Positions 34,889 to 47,639 of a stretch of 64,000 bases of DNA are shown here, piece after piece. Where the stretch lies: the NCBI GenBank assembly GCA_025024175.1, contig QCXZ01000003.1, forward strand, positions 13,489,621-13,553,620. Reading direction: 5' to 3'. A program made the position numbers and the translations under genes. Each line of letters opens with the position of its first letter. Position 1 is the stretch's first letter. The stretch comes from Rhyzopertha dominica. Lineage: Eukaryota > Arthropoda > Insecta > Coleoptera > Bostrichidae. The notes under the pieces are model-generated. The model did no database searches. It saw only the letters and a list, made by a program, of their open reading frames with translations, and was not told the DNA's origin.

Positions 34889-37800
34889 ACATTTAAATTC
34901 AACAAGCTGAAGAACATCGTCCAGTAATTCGGATGGTGGAAAATAATCCTAAAGTGTTCGCATTACTTCAGACAAGTCAGGACCTAACTTAACTGTAGAT
35001 GCCCAGGAAAACACCGCGTCACCGAATATCTACCCTTCTTGTTCTCTAGATTCGGTACTTTGTTTTTTTTTTGTGGGTGTAACTCAAATCAAAAATATTC
35101 CTTACATAACCTGTTACATGTGAATTCATTTTGTGGACTGCTATTGGGTTTATTTGTGGTCTTTTATTAATTTTTCATTTTGAACTGCCCTTAATGGTAT
35201 GCAACCAGTCTTTCTCGTTATCTTGTTTTAAATTTGTTTGAATCACGCGAGAAGTTTATCAACCTTTTTTTACCTATATTTGCGGATCCTTGGATCCAGT
35301 ATGTTTTCTGCTGCTGGTGTGAGGGCAGATGTTACAATATTTTGCGGATTCTTTTATAATTCCTGCCTGACGTTCTACTTTGGCGATTTTGAAGTATTTG
35401 AAGTGATTTGTTAGCCACCTTCGTCCGTTGCTTGATTTTCGGAGAATTCGACGTTTTATGGCAGATTTCGAGTTTCGTTGTTTTTGGCTTTTGTAATCCA
35501 CTTTTGGTTGAATCCGCTATCAACTGGGTAAGTGCATATCATGAAGGAAAATTCCGATCTCGTTTTCAGTGTTTCTTATTTTTTGGTCATAGGTCTTACC
35601 GTTAGCTGGTTTGGTAGCTAATACAAGAACAAGTTTTGCATGTTCTCTTCACGTTTTTTTTATCTTCTCAGACAAAATAAAAGCTGAACATTATTAAATT
35701 TAATCAATCAATCAATAATCATCAAAACTTTACGAGAGCCAAAAAAGTTTACGAATTAATTTTCATATCAGACACTATTTTTAAATAAAAGTAGATACTT
35801 AAGAATAAAAAGTTCCAGAGGTTTTAACAGTTGAGGTACCTACTCTAAAAGTCTTCTTCTTGCTTGAATTTCATAAAATTTTCAGTTTTTCGTTTTTAAG
35901 TATTCATTAACAACTACCAAAAATGGTCATCTACATTTAAGTAGTTTAGAAGTTATTAACAAAAATATGATTTTTTGTACAACTTTGAAAACCTTATAAC
36001 TTTTTACATTTGTCTGCTAGCATATAAGTTCATTTAGACAATCGTCTTTATTTTATGTGTATGATTTATGGTTATTGTGTTTCCCATATATTCGGACTCA
36101 TGCTGTAGATAATCTAGGATTGATTGGTTTTGTTACATTAGTCTTTTACTTATGACCTAATATGGTCTTGCATACAATATTTAATTTTCTGTAAATTCTT
36201 GCCTAAACTGCGAGTATAATACAGCTAACGGAAATGCGCACTTACTTTACATTTAAAATTGGAAACATCCATGTATTCCAGANCTCTACGAAGATTAATT
36301 TGTGAAGGCGGTTGTTTTTAGCAAATAGTAAACTAATTTCATCTGTTTACTTAGGACGTGACTTGTTTGATTCCTGAGAAGTGAGTTTCTTGCCGTAATG
36401 TATTTTTTGCTTACCGTTCCATTTAGTAAATTTCATTAAAGTCTTGCCATACGCCTTTCGCTCTTTCGGACTGTCAGCGGAAAAGAATGGTTAAAATGCC
36501 TCGGAAAAGTTTAATCGTAACCGGGACAGAAGATAAAAATACCCGGAGCTCTGCAATCCATTATTTTTATTAATTGAGAGCTTAACAATGAAGCTCGTGT
36601 AGTTGGATTTTGAGCTTGTATGTTTTGACTGGGAAGATTAACACTCGGTTTGCACAGCATAAATTAACTCACTGCCAAGATGTTTACATTAATATTTAGG
36701 TCAATTGATCCCTAGATAGTTAATGGCAATTCAAATATTTTAGGCAATTTTCTATTCACAACGTGTGTCTGCAGTTTTTGATTACATTCACAATATTACT
36801 TTGTTAAAATATAAGGCTTGACTTGATTTTGTTTTCTGCATTCTAGGTATAATAAATCGTAGTAGCTAGTAGCTACTAACTTTCATGAGCATAAAGCTAT
36901 GCCTCTTAACCCTCATTTAAGTTTTAGAACCTATAATTTAAAAATATACTATATTTGTTACTAAATATGACTTATTTTGGAATTGTGACAGGTCCTGCTA
37001 TGCTTGCGATAATGTCTGTGAAGCCTGCAATGCTCTGTATTCTGTGATGTATCTTATATTTAATACTTTGGTGCCTAGAACAGTACGTAGAAGTGTAATA
37101 CGAGTAATCGTTTTTCCCATTGGTTCACCAAAGGGCGGGCCGAATCTGAAATTCTTCTCCAACTGCATTTGCAACATTTATTTGGAATTGAATCTGATTT
37201 GTGCAGTAACAGTTTCTACAATTTTATCGTTCAAACATCAACTATAGTAACTCTTAATCTTTTAACACTAATATGTATAAGTATTTCTTTCCTGTTATGT
37301 GCATATAACTACATTATTATAGGTGTAGTAGCAAAATAAAAAAAAATGTCAAATACTTTATTAGAATATTGTTTGTATCAATTCAATAAAGTTGGAAGGT
37401 TTTGCATGGAATATGTGAGGGATATTAATTTAATCGAAGTAAATAAATATATTTTTTAATGCGAGGCAAATTGTTATTATCCTTCCAGTTCAATGGAATG
37501 TAGATTTTTTATATTTATTTAGCAATACCTACCTTTTAGTAATCGAAGTTTATTATTCTGGCAGATAATGCATTAATAACTTTGCAACTCAACAGCAGAT
37601 TATCCTTTGCTGCGCTACTATAAAATCACAACTGATAGCCTTAGTTTTCTCGTAATTGTGTACCTTTCACAGAAGACAATCGTAGCATTCCATATTAGTA
37701 ACGGTTAACGTAGAGTTGTTGTAAATCATTATGTCTAAAAACTTTTGTAATGTGCCAACAGTTTACGAATAATTTATAAGTATGTATAGGTAAAGGCATA

Positions 37801-39787
37801 CGAATTTTATGAGCATTTTTTATTTGCTATATTGGAATAATGTATAAATATTGTTACATAACTGTTAACAATAACTACCCTTTTCTTTTTTCTTGACTTT
37901 TATAAGGGAGAGGCTACGTTAGTTGATTTAATAATGAGACATTTTTCTTCTGCTGTCTTTATGACATATATGTATGGGTCTGCATTTAGCCATAAACAAC
38001 AAAAAATACTGTTTAATTTTTGCTTCCTAGACTGCACTTATCTAGGAGATCATTACTCTACGTTATTCCCATATGTAATACTGTAATTAATTTATTGAGC
38101 GCGATTTAAAACTACTTATCGTTTCTTGAATTTTGTAACCGAATATACATTAAAAATCCTGGTGGATGTATCTTTGATACATCCGTAAGTTTAATGTGGT
38201 CACATAATACATCTTAAATACATGTATGGTAGAGGAGGTAGTTAGGATAAATATGAGAGAGTTCAGGGTAATTTTGTTTCATCGGGCCTTTTTTCTTTGG
38301 ACTTTGTGAATGGACTCAAACGTTCTTTGGCAGATCAGCAATGCAGGACTCTGTAGTTATCGACTATACCAACCTACATCATGCTTCGTAAAACCATCAC
38401 TAGATGACGAATTACCGATTTTCACAAAATGTTACCCAAAGTGTAATTAAGATGTGTTCACGTCAAAAATAATTATCATGCTGTGGATTTTAGTTATGTT
38501 CAAACATCCGTAAATTATTGTACGGAAACTTGGAAACATCGCTGATTGACTTACCTATAGACAGGGTGTCGCAACAAAGTCGGTAAGCGGCTGTATCTTT
38601 GGATTGTGTTGTCTTTTAGGTTTAGGGGGGAAATTCTTAAAGGAAATTGGGAATGTAGAAGTCAGAAGTCACTAAAAATAAATTCAAGCTTCTAAGTAGC
38701 ATTGCCACCGGATGGTGTTTTCTGTTACTAAATTTTGCAAAGCAGAATGCATTTGGAATCATCAAATACCAATATGAAGCGGGGAGAGGAAGTGGCGTTT
38801 GTAACTGATGTACCGTATGAATTTGGATGATTGCATTTTAGCCCATAATTTGTTCCATTGTGTTTTTTTTTGTTTCCATGGCTTAATTATATGGTTTATT
38901 CGTAATAGTGAAGTTAAGTCGACTTCAGATACTTGAAAAGGTTCATTATAGGTATATAACGGTGATGAATACGAAACGAATCTGCGTTTATTATGTTTTT
39001 TATTGCTGTAGTATATTATGATATAAGATAAGACAAACGATAATCTGAACTGTACATACTTCCCAAAATCCTCCACAGTGCTAGAAACTTGAAATTATTT
39101 TTAATGACATTTACGTACCCGATTTTCTTTTAGATTGTTTCCCCAAACTTTCAAGATAATGTAACCCAGATATAACGAGATATCTGTAAAGATGTTTATA
39201 TAACTTTGTTTATTACTTCTGCATTTATTTGTTCAGTTATTTTAGTTGGAGCAGCTTTATTTATAGCCACAAGTGTTTGAGTGGTTATAATTCCAGCGAG
39301 ATAGTACTATTGGTATTACTTCATAGTATTCTGTAAGCAGTAAAGTACTAACCAGAAGAAGATTTAACAATTCACAAAATGGTAAATCTACAGGGTTTGC
39401 AAATTAAGCCGTTTTAATTTTATAAATTTATAATATATTTTTGATGCACTTTTAATTATTTCTCACAGTCCCTATTTAATAATCAATATTATGTATACTC
39501 GTACATATGGTTCGAACTAGTATTTATGCACATATTGCTATGGAAATTCATGTTTTCATTTCCAATTATCCAGTATGAATTATTTAATGTAATAAAACTC
39601 CATGTTTTTAAAATCGGCTTTATATAATTTTAAGCTTTTAATAAAAATTGTCAGAACTGATATAATGCTGCAAGTATTAGAACCATATATTAATATATGT
39701 GGCGTTTAGCCAACTTTTTCATACATTTGATGCCAGCTCTCCCGTTGTTCCTTATCACTCTTTATCTTCGAAACATCACTGCTGACG
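34889..39787. other. Long non-coding stretch, mostly unassigned
   Basis: No supported gene apart from the R1 repeat copy at 38300-38515. The minus-strand frame 38762-39076 is 104 codons, among the longest in the window, but has no recognised domain and is within what AT-rich DNA gives by chance. The frames on both strands at 35274-35605 overlap each other and are not called. Confidence 0.35.
38300..38515 (+). repeat. Dispersed repeat R1, copy 2
   Basis: It shares with 4060-4350 the order: CTCAAACG, a variant of CTATACCAACCTAC, a core AACCATCACTAGATGAC, ATTACCGATTTTCAC and GTGTTCACGTCAAAA. It is a single unit, where copy 1 is duplicated. Confidence 0.55.
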
Positions 39788-40266
39788 TCACCACATACGA
39801 AGGAATCCCAAGCTCCTTCTCGCTGCGTACGCCGTATCATCTGGAGGACACACTATTTGTGNACAGCACATCGGGTAATATTGCGTTGGGTCCTCAACTA
39901 ATGTACAGGGAGGTTCCGCCTTTATCACTCCACATCTGCAATACATCGATTTTGAATGTGTTAAAGGCAAATGATTGTATTCGTTACGTTTCGATTATAA
40001 TAATCCTGTCGGGACGACATACAGCTTTGGCGCACTGATCGTAAACTTTCTTCTCCTCCCACAGCCTGAACTCTCCGAGATCGTGATAAGTCGTGTAACA
40101 GTACCCGGGATGTTTCTCTATCACATAATTAATTTAGTTCCCGAAGAGTCAGATGTCAGCGCAACTCACCATTGTAGTGATCCTCCGGCAAGAGAGCTAT
40201 GGCACAGTTGACCGCACCCACATAGCACAGAAAGCAAATTCCGAACAGCGATAGGCGAAATCTCAT
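39788..40266 (-). CDS. Secreted single-domain VWC (SVWC, Vago-like) protein, gene 1
   Basis: Three exons on the minus strand (40266-40170, 40117-39988, 39935-39788) with two 52-bp introns in phases 1 and 2 give a protein of 124 residues. Residues 1 to about 21 form a signal peptide (basic MRFR, then a hydrophobic core). The mature part has the eight SVWC cysteines at 39, 61, 66, 77, 86, 99, 100 and 105, with family landmarks PGYCY, LGEF, TCGV, LVEDP and YYPMCC. Residue 101 is ambiguous because of an N in its codon (NCA); Pro is the usual residue after CC in this family. Donors are GTGAGT and GTAACG; acceptors end GATAG and TTGCAG. SVWC proteins are secreted in arthropods and some, such as Vago, respond to viral or bacterial infection; the role of this one is inferred only. 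A possible ATTAAA polyadenylation signal lies about 146 bp after the stop. Confidence 0.85.
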
Positions 40267-40348
40267 TTTCGTTTAATACGATTCGCTCTTTTGGTCCGTG
40301 TTTGTGCTTCGTGAAGTGCGAACAGATTATGTAAGTCATGCGAGTTCG

Positions 40349-40356
40349 TATATATA
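40349..40356 (-). promoter_or_regulatory. TATA box of SVWC gene 1
   Basis: On the minus strand TATATATA lies about 83-90 bp upstream of the start codon. That leaves a 5' untranslated region of roughly 55-60 nt if transcription starts about 30 bp downstream. Confidence 0.65.
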
Positions 40357-43136
40357 GCCGGGAAATTTTTGCATAAACACTCGGATGTAGGTCATACACG
40401 AGTAATAAAATTTGATTCGTGTTAAAAATTTATCGCGATGAAATTTTCGCAATTTGCTATTTTCGTTTATTTCCTGGATTCACCTTGATTAAAGGAAATA
40501 GTTTTTTAAATAGTGCTGGATTTTTTGGTGAACTTCGGCAACATATATACAAAGTAAACTGCAAAAATTCACATTCTTTTAACTAGACGAGACTTTAACA
40601 TTCAGTATAGCGTATGTAGCTATGAATTACCTACTATTTAAGTTTAATGTAAACTGTTATAGCTTAAAAATGTAGTTGATAGTTTCCTGTTTGCATCAAA
40701 TATTTTGATGAATATAAATACAGATCATAGTGTATGTGAATAAGAAAATAAAAAAGAAATGTGTCAGTGATCGTTGATATTGTTATATTTGTTTCAATAC
40801 TTTAGAAATTCTCTGTGCGGATTCTCCTGGTTGTTCCGACCATAAACCTAATCGTCCATTAAAATACTTTACGCAGTCCTCTAGATTTTCCTCGTCTTCT
40901 CTGATGGTTTTACTGACTTTTTTAACAAAAAAAAACAATAATATACAATCTTGTTCATTCTACGTGAATTTGCTTCTACCAGCCCTCTCCAAAAGACATG
41001 ATTGATGAAGCTTTGTTAAATGTGAAGTTTGTATAATTTAGATGTCATAACCCTCTGGTGCATTTATTACTCTGAAACATTCTTCAGCCTATTACTTTTC
41101 ATTGCTCGTCGAAAATATTGTACTATTTTACAGGACATCGCCGTAAGTTCTTAATTTTTTCCGCATTGTCGAAGCCGACTTTCTCGTAATTAGATCCTAA
41201 ACTTTTCTGGAAAGACTTGGGTATGACAATGTTGTGCTATCTGCATATGTATGTAAGTTTTAGAACGAATAATCTAGGTAAAATCAAATAGAAGTTTAAT
41301 ATGTCGATGCTTTTGTTTTACTTGTCGTAAAAATGCTTAGAATTCCCTGAACTCCATCTAATTTTCGTTTGTTTGCTAATCCACCCCCTTCCTAATCTAA
41401 AGAAATTTTCCTTTTTGTTTGCCACGTGTCAAGTTTTATTTATTCAATGTATTTTGTTTGCCAGGTACATGATTTTTGGAAAAATAGACATATAAAAAAA
41501 TCTCGGTTGCCGTCTCTCATTACATTAATTAAGGATTTTCGAATTTCTTTACTAGTTCCTCAGCATCCGCTCAGATAACTGACTTTATTATTTTTAGGTC
41601 GCTGCCAACATCAAGTTTGAATACATTTTGTTTATACAGAGCAACTAAATGTTTTGATTTCTCAGCAACGTGTTCTCTGTATCTCTGTAGTAACTTGGAA
41701 GTGCCTTTTTTTGTTACAAGATCTTATGAAGTAACTTAAGGATTCCATTTGATTTCACGATGTCCATTTTTGTACTCTTGTGGAAAAGACTTCCTTCATT
41801 TGTTGTTTTGTTGTTTTTGTAACTCTAGCGTTAAGTCCACCAGTCGATAATTTAAATTCAATGTTTTTGTATGTTGTACTTTCTGAAGACCAACTGGAAC
41901 CAACTGTTGAATAATTTGCAATTCTAAATTGCTAGTAGCTTTTATTATGGCATAACCGGTAAAGGCAGTTTAAAAATATCTCTCTCTGGCCAAAATGATA
42001 TCTCGAATCATGTTTACTAAATTCTTCATTGTAGTATTTAGAGTTAATTAATTAATACTTAGAGTAAATTCGTTAGGTTTTAATTTACCCAATATCATCT
42101 TACAACAACGCAAAACATAGATATGTTAACGATCCTTCTTCATACTCGTTAGTTGAGGCATCATTAAGAAAAGTAAGAAAGAGCTAAATTTGCAAAGCGA
42201 TAAAATGAATGTTAATGGATTCAACTGTCACTTTATTATAGTAACTTGATCCATAACTTCCTAGCATTTTTTGAAAAGGATCTGGAATCTCCAGAAGTTG
42301 TCATCAGGGGAACAAATTCAAGCGAAGTCAGTCGAAAGCTCGAATAAAAATCGAATCGTTCTTTAAAAAATATTTATGCCAGTGGTGGTAAAAAGTTAAG
42401 GTACTCATATAATTTTAATGTTTTTTTTGTTCTATCTAATTTTGCGTTCAATTTGAAAAGAATAGTGTTACCAGTCGGGGTTTGATCTCAACAAGATTAT
42501 TTTATGAATTTCAATATTAATAATCTATAAAAGGCTTTCATAAAAAATTCTCGTTGACGTTTTAGTCAAACTCAACCGTTATTTAGAGGCACATTGTCAT
42601 CAAATAAAATAAAATTGGTGCGTTCTTAAATTTAAATCTTCCGTAAGAGAACACCTAGCTGTAATTAATTACACAAAAGACATAACGTGGCAAATCATCT
42701 GCCTTCAGTTCCACAAAGAACTGATAATAAGTTGTACATTTAGGGTGCCTTTGAAGTCCCTTCCCCGATATTAAATTTTGACATCGTCTTAAACATGTTT
42801 ATCTCAAAATCCAAGATGGCGCCGCAGCATCTCATGTAATTTGAGAGTTATCTACATAATCGCGCATAATAAATTGAAATTCGGTAATCCATTCTAAAGT
42901 TACAAGGGTTACAGGCGCAATACTCAAACGTTTTCATATCGTCCGATTTCAATTTAGTAATCGCGATTATGTAAATTATAAAAGTAGCTTCCAAGTGAGA
43001 TGTAACATGACTTTCCATTTATGGAAATTTTAATAGTAGTAATTATTATAAAATCGTAACATAAAAAAATTTGTTTTTTAAGTTTATTTGTGACGATTGC
43101 AATATTTACAATATCAGTTTAATTTCCGTATCAAGA
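40357..43136. other. Intergenic stretch between the two SVWC genes
   Basis: On the minus strand, broken protein-like stretches occur at about 41240-40800 (for example NYEKVGFDNAEKIKNL and REDEENLEDCVKYFNGR) and at about 42000-41640 (for example NIEFKLSTGGLNARVTK), all with stops between them. They look like one or more degraded coding sequences, either a processed pseudogene or a transposon, of a family I do not recognise. AATAAA at 43083-43088 (minus strand) is the likely polyadenylation signal of SVWC gene 2. Confidence 0.35.
42828..43002. repeat. Imperfect inverted repeat (fold-back MITE remnant)
   Basis: The left part CATCTCATG...ACATAATCGCG...TAAATTGAAAT and the inverse of the right part CATCTCACT...ACATAATCGCG...TAAATTGAAAT match over about 60 bp around a short centre. 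No target duplication is clear. It lies just beyond the 3' end of SVWC gene 2. Confidence 0.5.
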
Positions 43137-45863
43137 TCATTCACGCACTGGAGTCGGACAGCACTTGGGATATGGCTTCGTTTTATCTTCGACCAGTTTG
43201 TATGGAGGTTCAACACTTACTGCACCACAACTGTAAAGAAAGTGCATGTATTAACGACTTATATTAAGGTCAGGCTGTTTATGTTTTGCCTTTTTAAGGT
43301 AAAGTGCCTCTAACTTATAACAACTTGTAGATTAATATTTCAATGTATAATACGAGCGGTTCAGAAAAAAAAGGTTTGTACTATTAAACTAGTCTAGACA
43401 AGTAAGTGATTCTGAGCGCGAGTCTCTTCTTCCCTCAGGGGATCACATAACCAAGAAAACCCTGATACAAATACTAAATGTAGGAAGCTGCAAATTTATA
43501 CGAGGATCATGGGTAGTTGTTAAAAGCGAACTAAAGTTTTTTTATATCTATTTACACCTTACTACTTGCTACTCATTAGTAAAAGTGAAAGTAAAACGTG
43601 GCCCATTAATGTTGTATGCCGTAAGGCCCCTATACGAGGGAGAATGCTTTGATGATATGAAATTATTTTGTTTTCGGAGAAACAGCCGCTAATAGAACTA
43701 TCGGTCTTACGTTTCGGTTACACCTGTTACCTGTAATCTTTTTCAACAAATAAGGCCTCCAAAAAATATCTGACACAAGTTCAATCAAAATTTTGGAAGC
43801 AAATAAATCACCAAATAAGCTAAATGCCAGAGAAACAATGTGTCAACCTGTGAAAATCCAAACCGATCAAGTAGAAAAGATCAACCTACTAGATATACAT
43901 GTACAAGTAGTTCACAATTTCTATTAAAGTTATCAGTATTACCAGAAATTTCTAGAGCTTCTTTTATTAGACTTTTTCAGTGTTTACTCTGTGTACAATT
44001 TTGTTTTGTCAGAATCAATCGTATATTTAATTAGATATCAATATTCAACTACTGAAGATTTATCTATTTGTTACAGACTAGTAGCACGTGTGCACTTTCA
44101 AATAGGTCCCTACTTCTTTGGTCTGGCCTTTGCCGCAAGAATAAGTTATTTTGTTAACAACTTTGCATTACAAATATACTCTAGTAGAACACAAAATATT
44201 ATCTGATTTTTCATGAGTATGTACTGTATATCAACAATTAAAGAAAAGGCTTTCTAAGTATCATCTTTAATTTTTCTGAAAGGTTCTGCACATAAGGCAA
44301 ACACAACTTTAATTTACTTTGTCTTCGTAAATTTCGGTATCTAAGTAACTACCATTGCTTTATAACTCCATCATGAATGGATTTAGAATTTACAAATGTA
44401 CCTAACTATAGTTTAACCGCAGGGCCAAATAGCAAAAATGTTATCTACATAGCTATACTAACATTTACATTTAAATTGAAAACTGTTAGTCGCTACCGCC
44501 TCATAGTTTTTCAGACAAGTTGGCCACTGAAGGGCTTAAGAGTAAACCAAGTTTTTGTTCATAAAAAATTATCGTTCCATAAGGAATAAGTAGATTTAAA
44601 AAGCCGAACAATATCAAACTATGGCTTTTTCCTACATAAACCTTTAAATAGTTAAATAGACAACATTTTTATTTTGTGAACTTTTTTAGCAACATTGTTT
44701 CTCCTAAAGCTAACATACATTTACATGTGAAGCAAGTTTTCGGTTCTTTAAGCATGCAAGAGCAGTCAGAATACGATTTGGTAAGCATTGTTGTCTCTAC
44801 CTGCAGTAAAATTGTGTTAGTAAACCTATCTTGTTACGAACAAACATATTATTATAATAGTTTTATTTTTCTATCATAATAACACAGCGGTATCTTCGCA
44901 GGTTGCAAAGCTTTTGAACTATTTAGGAAACTCTTTAGAGCTGCTAGTACAGTAAGTAATCTCTTGACTCCTTGTTGTATAAATATATGTTTAATTAGAG
45001 CTCAGATTAGAAGCCCTTAATAATATCTTAAATAGATGAAGATGTATAGAGTAACTTCACCCTATAATAATCTTAATCATTAAGTAATTATCAGTATTCA
45101 CAGTTTAGCCTTTGAAATATTTTCAGAATTGCACAATGTTCCATCTACAAATTAATAACTTATCCTACATTATATAGATATATTGACATTGCGCCAAACT
45201 TGACGCAAAATCTGTTGCGATGCGCACAAGCTTACTGGGGCAATACACTATGGTTAACATTCATTTATATTAGTATCAGTGGCAGTGGAATTTATGTAAC
45301 AGTATAACAGATACGTCGTGCTTCTACTTGAACATTATTGCTCTTTGCAATCATGGTGTATGTCTTACCTTGCATAAGTGATAATTCTCTCCTTTCCACA
45401 AGTAGCTATTCCACAATATTCTTTGATTTGTTTTTCTTCATTTTCCTTGAACTCTCCTAATTTATCGGTGTAACAGAAGCCTGGACCCTCTGATGGAAAA
45501 ATACATAAATTAGTAAGCAAGTAAACAGAATCCTTCATTAATTAGGTTATTTTTCTGCATGTGACGTTTTGTTCGAATTTAGACTTCCAAAAACTGAACT
45601 ACTACCCAGTCGTTCTAAAGTAATTCGCACTTCGTCATATTATCGATTAATTATCCTAATTAATANCTTAATCTTATGGTAATCCGTTAATTTTGTGTTT
45701 ACATTGCGAAACATTCATCCGCACGATGTCCTTGAATTTATATAGGTTAATAAATTTCTATAGACTTACTGTAATCCTCTTTAGTTTTCTCAAATGACAA
45801 TGCTGCGTTAGCTGTCAGCGCAAGACCTGCAATCGCAAATACAACAACTGCAACTGTCTTCAT
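43137..45863 (-). CDS. Secreted SVWC (Vago-like) protein, gene 2, with two lost cysteines
   Basis: Three exons on the minus strand (45863-45770, 45489-45369, 43230-43137) give 102 residues. The introns are 280 bp and 2138 bp, with the same phases (1 and 2) as gene 1. Exon 1 encodes a signal peptide (MKTVAVVV, ending around ANA at 18-20). Exon 2 has GPGFCY and LGEF with cysteines 37, 57 and 62. Exon 3 has SCG at 72-74, LVED, YPKCCP with cysteines 95 and 96, and ends in TGA. Where the family has its fifth and eighth cysteines, this protein has Tyr82 and Arg101, so only six of eight remain. Losing both suggests that they formed one disulfide, which is an inference. All splice sites are standard GT-AG. 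Same strand, gene structure and domain show that the two genes arose by local duplication. Confidence 0.85.
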
Positions 45864-45930
45864 TTTGTTGCTGAATACTGTTTGAACGAATTGGGAACCT
45901 GTTTCAACTGCTGGAGAAAAACGGGTATTG

Positions 45931-45938
45931 CTTTTATA
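45931..45938 (-). promoter_or_regulatory. TATA box of SVWC gene 2
   Basis: On the minus strand TATAAAAG lies about 75 bp upstream of the start codon. A CAGCAGTTG stretch about 25-30 bp downstream is a plausible initiator region. This supports the chosen first exon. Confidence 0.7.
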
Positions 45939-46974
45939 CTCCCGGCAAGTAGGTTTAAAAGCAGTAGCTGTTTACAACATTGCTTGTTGTGTATGATTTC
46001 ACAGATGTTTGTTTAAGCAAAACTGGTTTGTAGCTTCACATCCTAGTGTCACGATTCCTGCTAATTTATAACAAGTAAATTCTTCGTTTGTGCTGTTTCA
46101 CCTTTATATTATTATGCTGCAAGTAGTGGACTGCCTTAAAGTAGGTAAGATTGAGCATATGGGAATTATGTGGCAGCCTGTATTTGCAAATACGCCTTAT
46201 GTACATACTTACAGAATTTACACTTTATTAGGATTTCGTAATAACTGTTTTATGTCGTCTGTGAGGTTTATGCGCTTGTTTTATGCTCAACGTGACAAAA
46301 TAGTATTTAGCCCTAATTTTTAGTATCTTGCTGTCAAGTTAGAACATTTATTTTTTATTTTTTTCCGTGTGCCCAATACAATATCAAAACTTAGTGCAAC
46401 ACCAATTAAATACTGCCTGATGTTCCGTTTCGCAGGCAAACTAGGGAATAAATTTAGCTCCGTACTTGACCTTTAGCTTGCTCTTGAGCGTTATTGGCTT
46501 TACCGCCATTTTCATGAATATGTACGTTGGTGCCGTTTGAATATTTATGCTGCATGTGTCGTCTCCAAGCATTTCATAATAATGTTGCGTATGCATAGTT
46601 TGTTGTTATCGTTTTGCTTTGCTGTAATTTGCCGGCTGCAGTTTGCCAAATAAAAAAAAAAAGGATGAAAAAAATCATAATAAGTTTTAAATTTAAAATG
46701 TATCAAATACGCAATAAAATTATTCCGGTTGTTTAGGTTTTCAGATATTTATCCCTTACACTTTATTTTAGGATGTTTATAACTGCAGTAATACAAATAT
46801 AATACTTTTTCATGCGTCAATCCGCTTCCTCGTTGCTCATTATAACCAATTCTCAAAGTGTTAAATTGGGTTTGAATATACTGACTGACACAGAAGTCGG
46901 AACAACAAGTAGTAGTTGTTCTATTCGAATGAATGCTTATTGAGATAAATTAAGTAAACCATTAACGAAGAGAC
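45939..46974. other. Non-coding stretch, no gene seen
   Basis: The plus-strand frame 46090-46323 has no recognisable domain. Nothing else is supported. Confidence 0.4.
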
Positions 46975-47270
46975 AAGGAATTCAAACAACAGGATAGACG
47001 TCTTCATTAACGCCTTTGGTCGTCGACTCACTCAAATGATCATAATATCCCAGATGTATTTGATTGGAGGAAGATCATGAGATCTTGGTGGGCAAGACAA
47101 CAAACTAATGTTCTTTTGTTCAAAGTAAATCTAGTTACTTATGGCCGTGCATTATCTTATTGGATCGAAGAGAGTGCTTAGGTAGATTAAAACGTGTGGT
47201 TCCATTACTTCCTGGATATAACGCAGGGCGATCATATTGCCTTTCTTAGGAGAAATACATTTTGTAAACT
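46975..47270 (-). pseudogene. Tc1-like transposase C-terminal fragment
   Basis: On the minus strand MIALRYIQEVMEPHVLIYL matches the Tc1 stretch of the type LTAQRYIDEVLRPHVVPF. After a gap with stops, SCPPRSHDLPPIKYIWDIM matches the WPARSPDLNPIEHLWDxL box with the catalytic third acidic position region. Stops and frameshifts break the frame and the upstream two thirds are not legible, although the frame at 47324-47536 may be a scrambled continuation. Confidence 0.7.
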
Positions 47271-47639
47271 TCTTTATATAAAGGATGCTTGAGATAGATG
47301 ACGATCTGACGAAATATCACAGCTCAAAAATAGGATCTAACAGGAATGACGTAGTATTTATGTCGATGAACCCTGCAAAAGCATTGATTGAAATCGCAGG
47401 TATTGAATTCATGTAGAACATAATTAAAGTAGTCACTAGTGAGAGCAGTGTTAGTATTTGGGAACGTTGTAATACGCCAAATAGCTATTGACCTAGGCGC
47501 ATACAAGTGCATCTGAATAGGTTGTAGGAAGCTCAAGAGACGACTGTAATATCAAAACGGCGCCTCTTTTCTACAAAACCTTCATACTGGTTAAAATCAG
47601 CAGGAATTTCACCTACAAAATTGTATGGTGTCAACTTAA

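Noticed and set aside
38762..39076. Longest minus-strand ATG frame without ambiguity (104 codons)
   Set aside because: No recognisable motif, signal peptide or splice partner; composition is that of AT-rich random translation.
42301..42345. CTGATGA on the minus strand as another hammerhead core
   Set aside because: No helix II hairpin or GAAA box follows at the right distance.
43928..44206. Plus-strand open frame of about 93 codons, hydrophobic in parts
   Set aside because: No domain or start context. Frames of this length are expected several times by chance at this base composition, and it lies in an intron of the opposite-strand SVWC gene.
44690..44951. Two plus-strand segments (44690-44780, 44902-44951) with good splice borders and an in-frame junction
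   Set aside because: They lie inside intron 2 of SVWC gene 2 on the opposite strand, have no recognised domain and no start or end exon. A chance pair of pseudo-exons is the simpler explanation.
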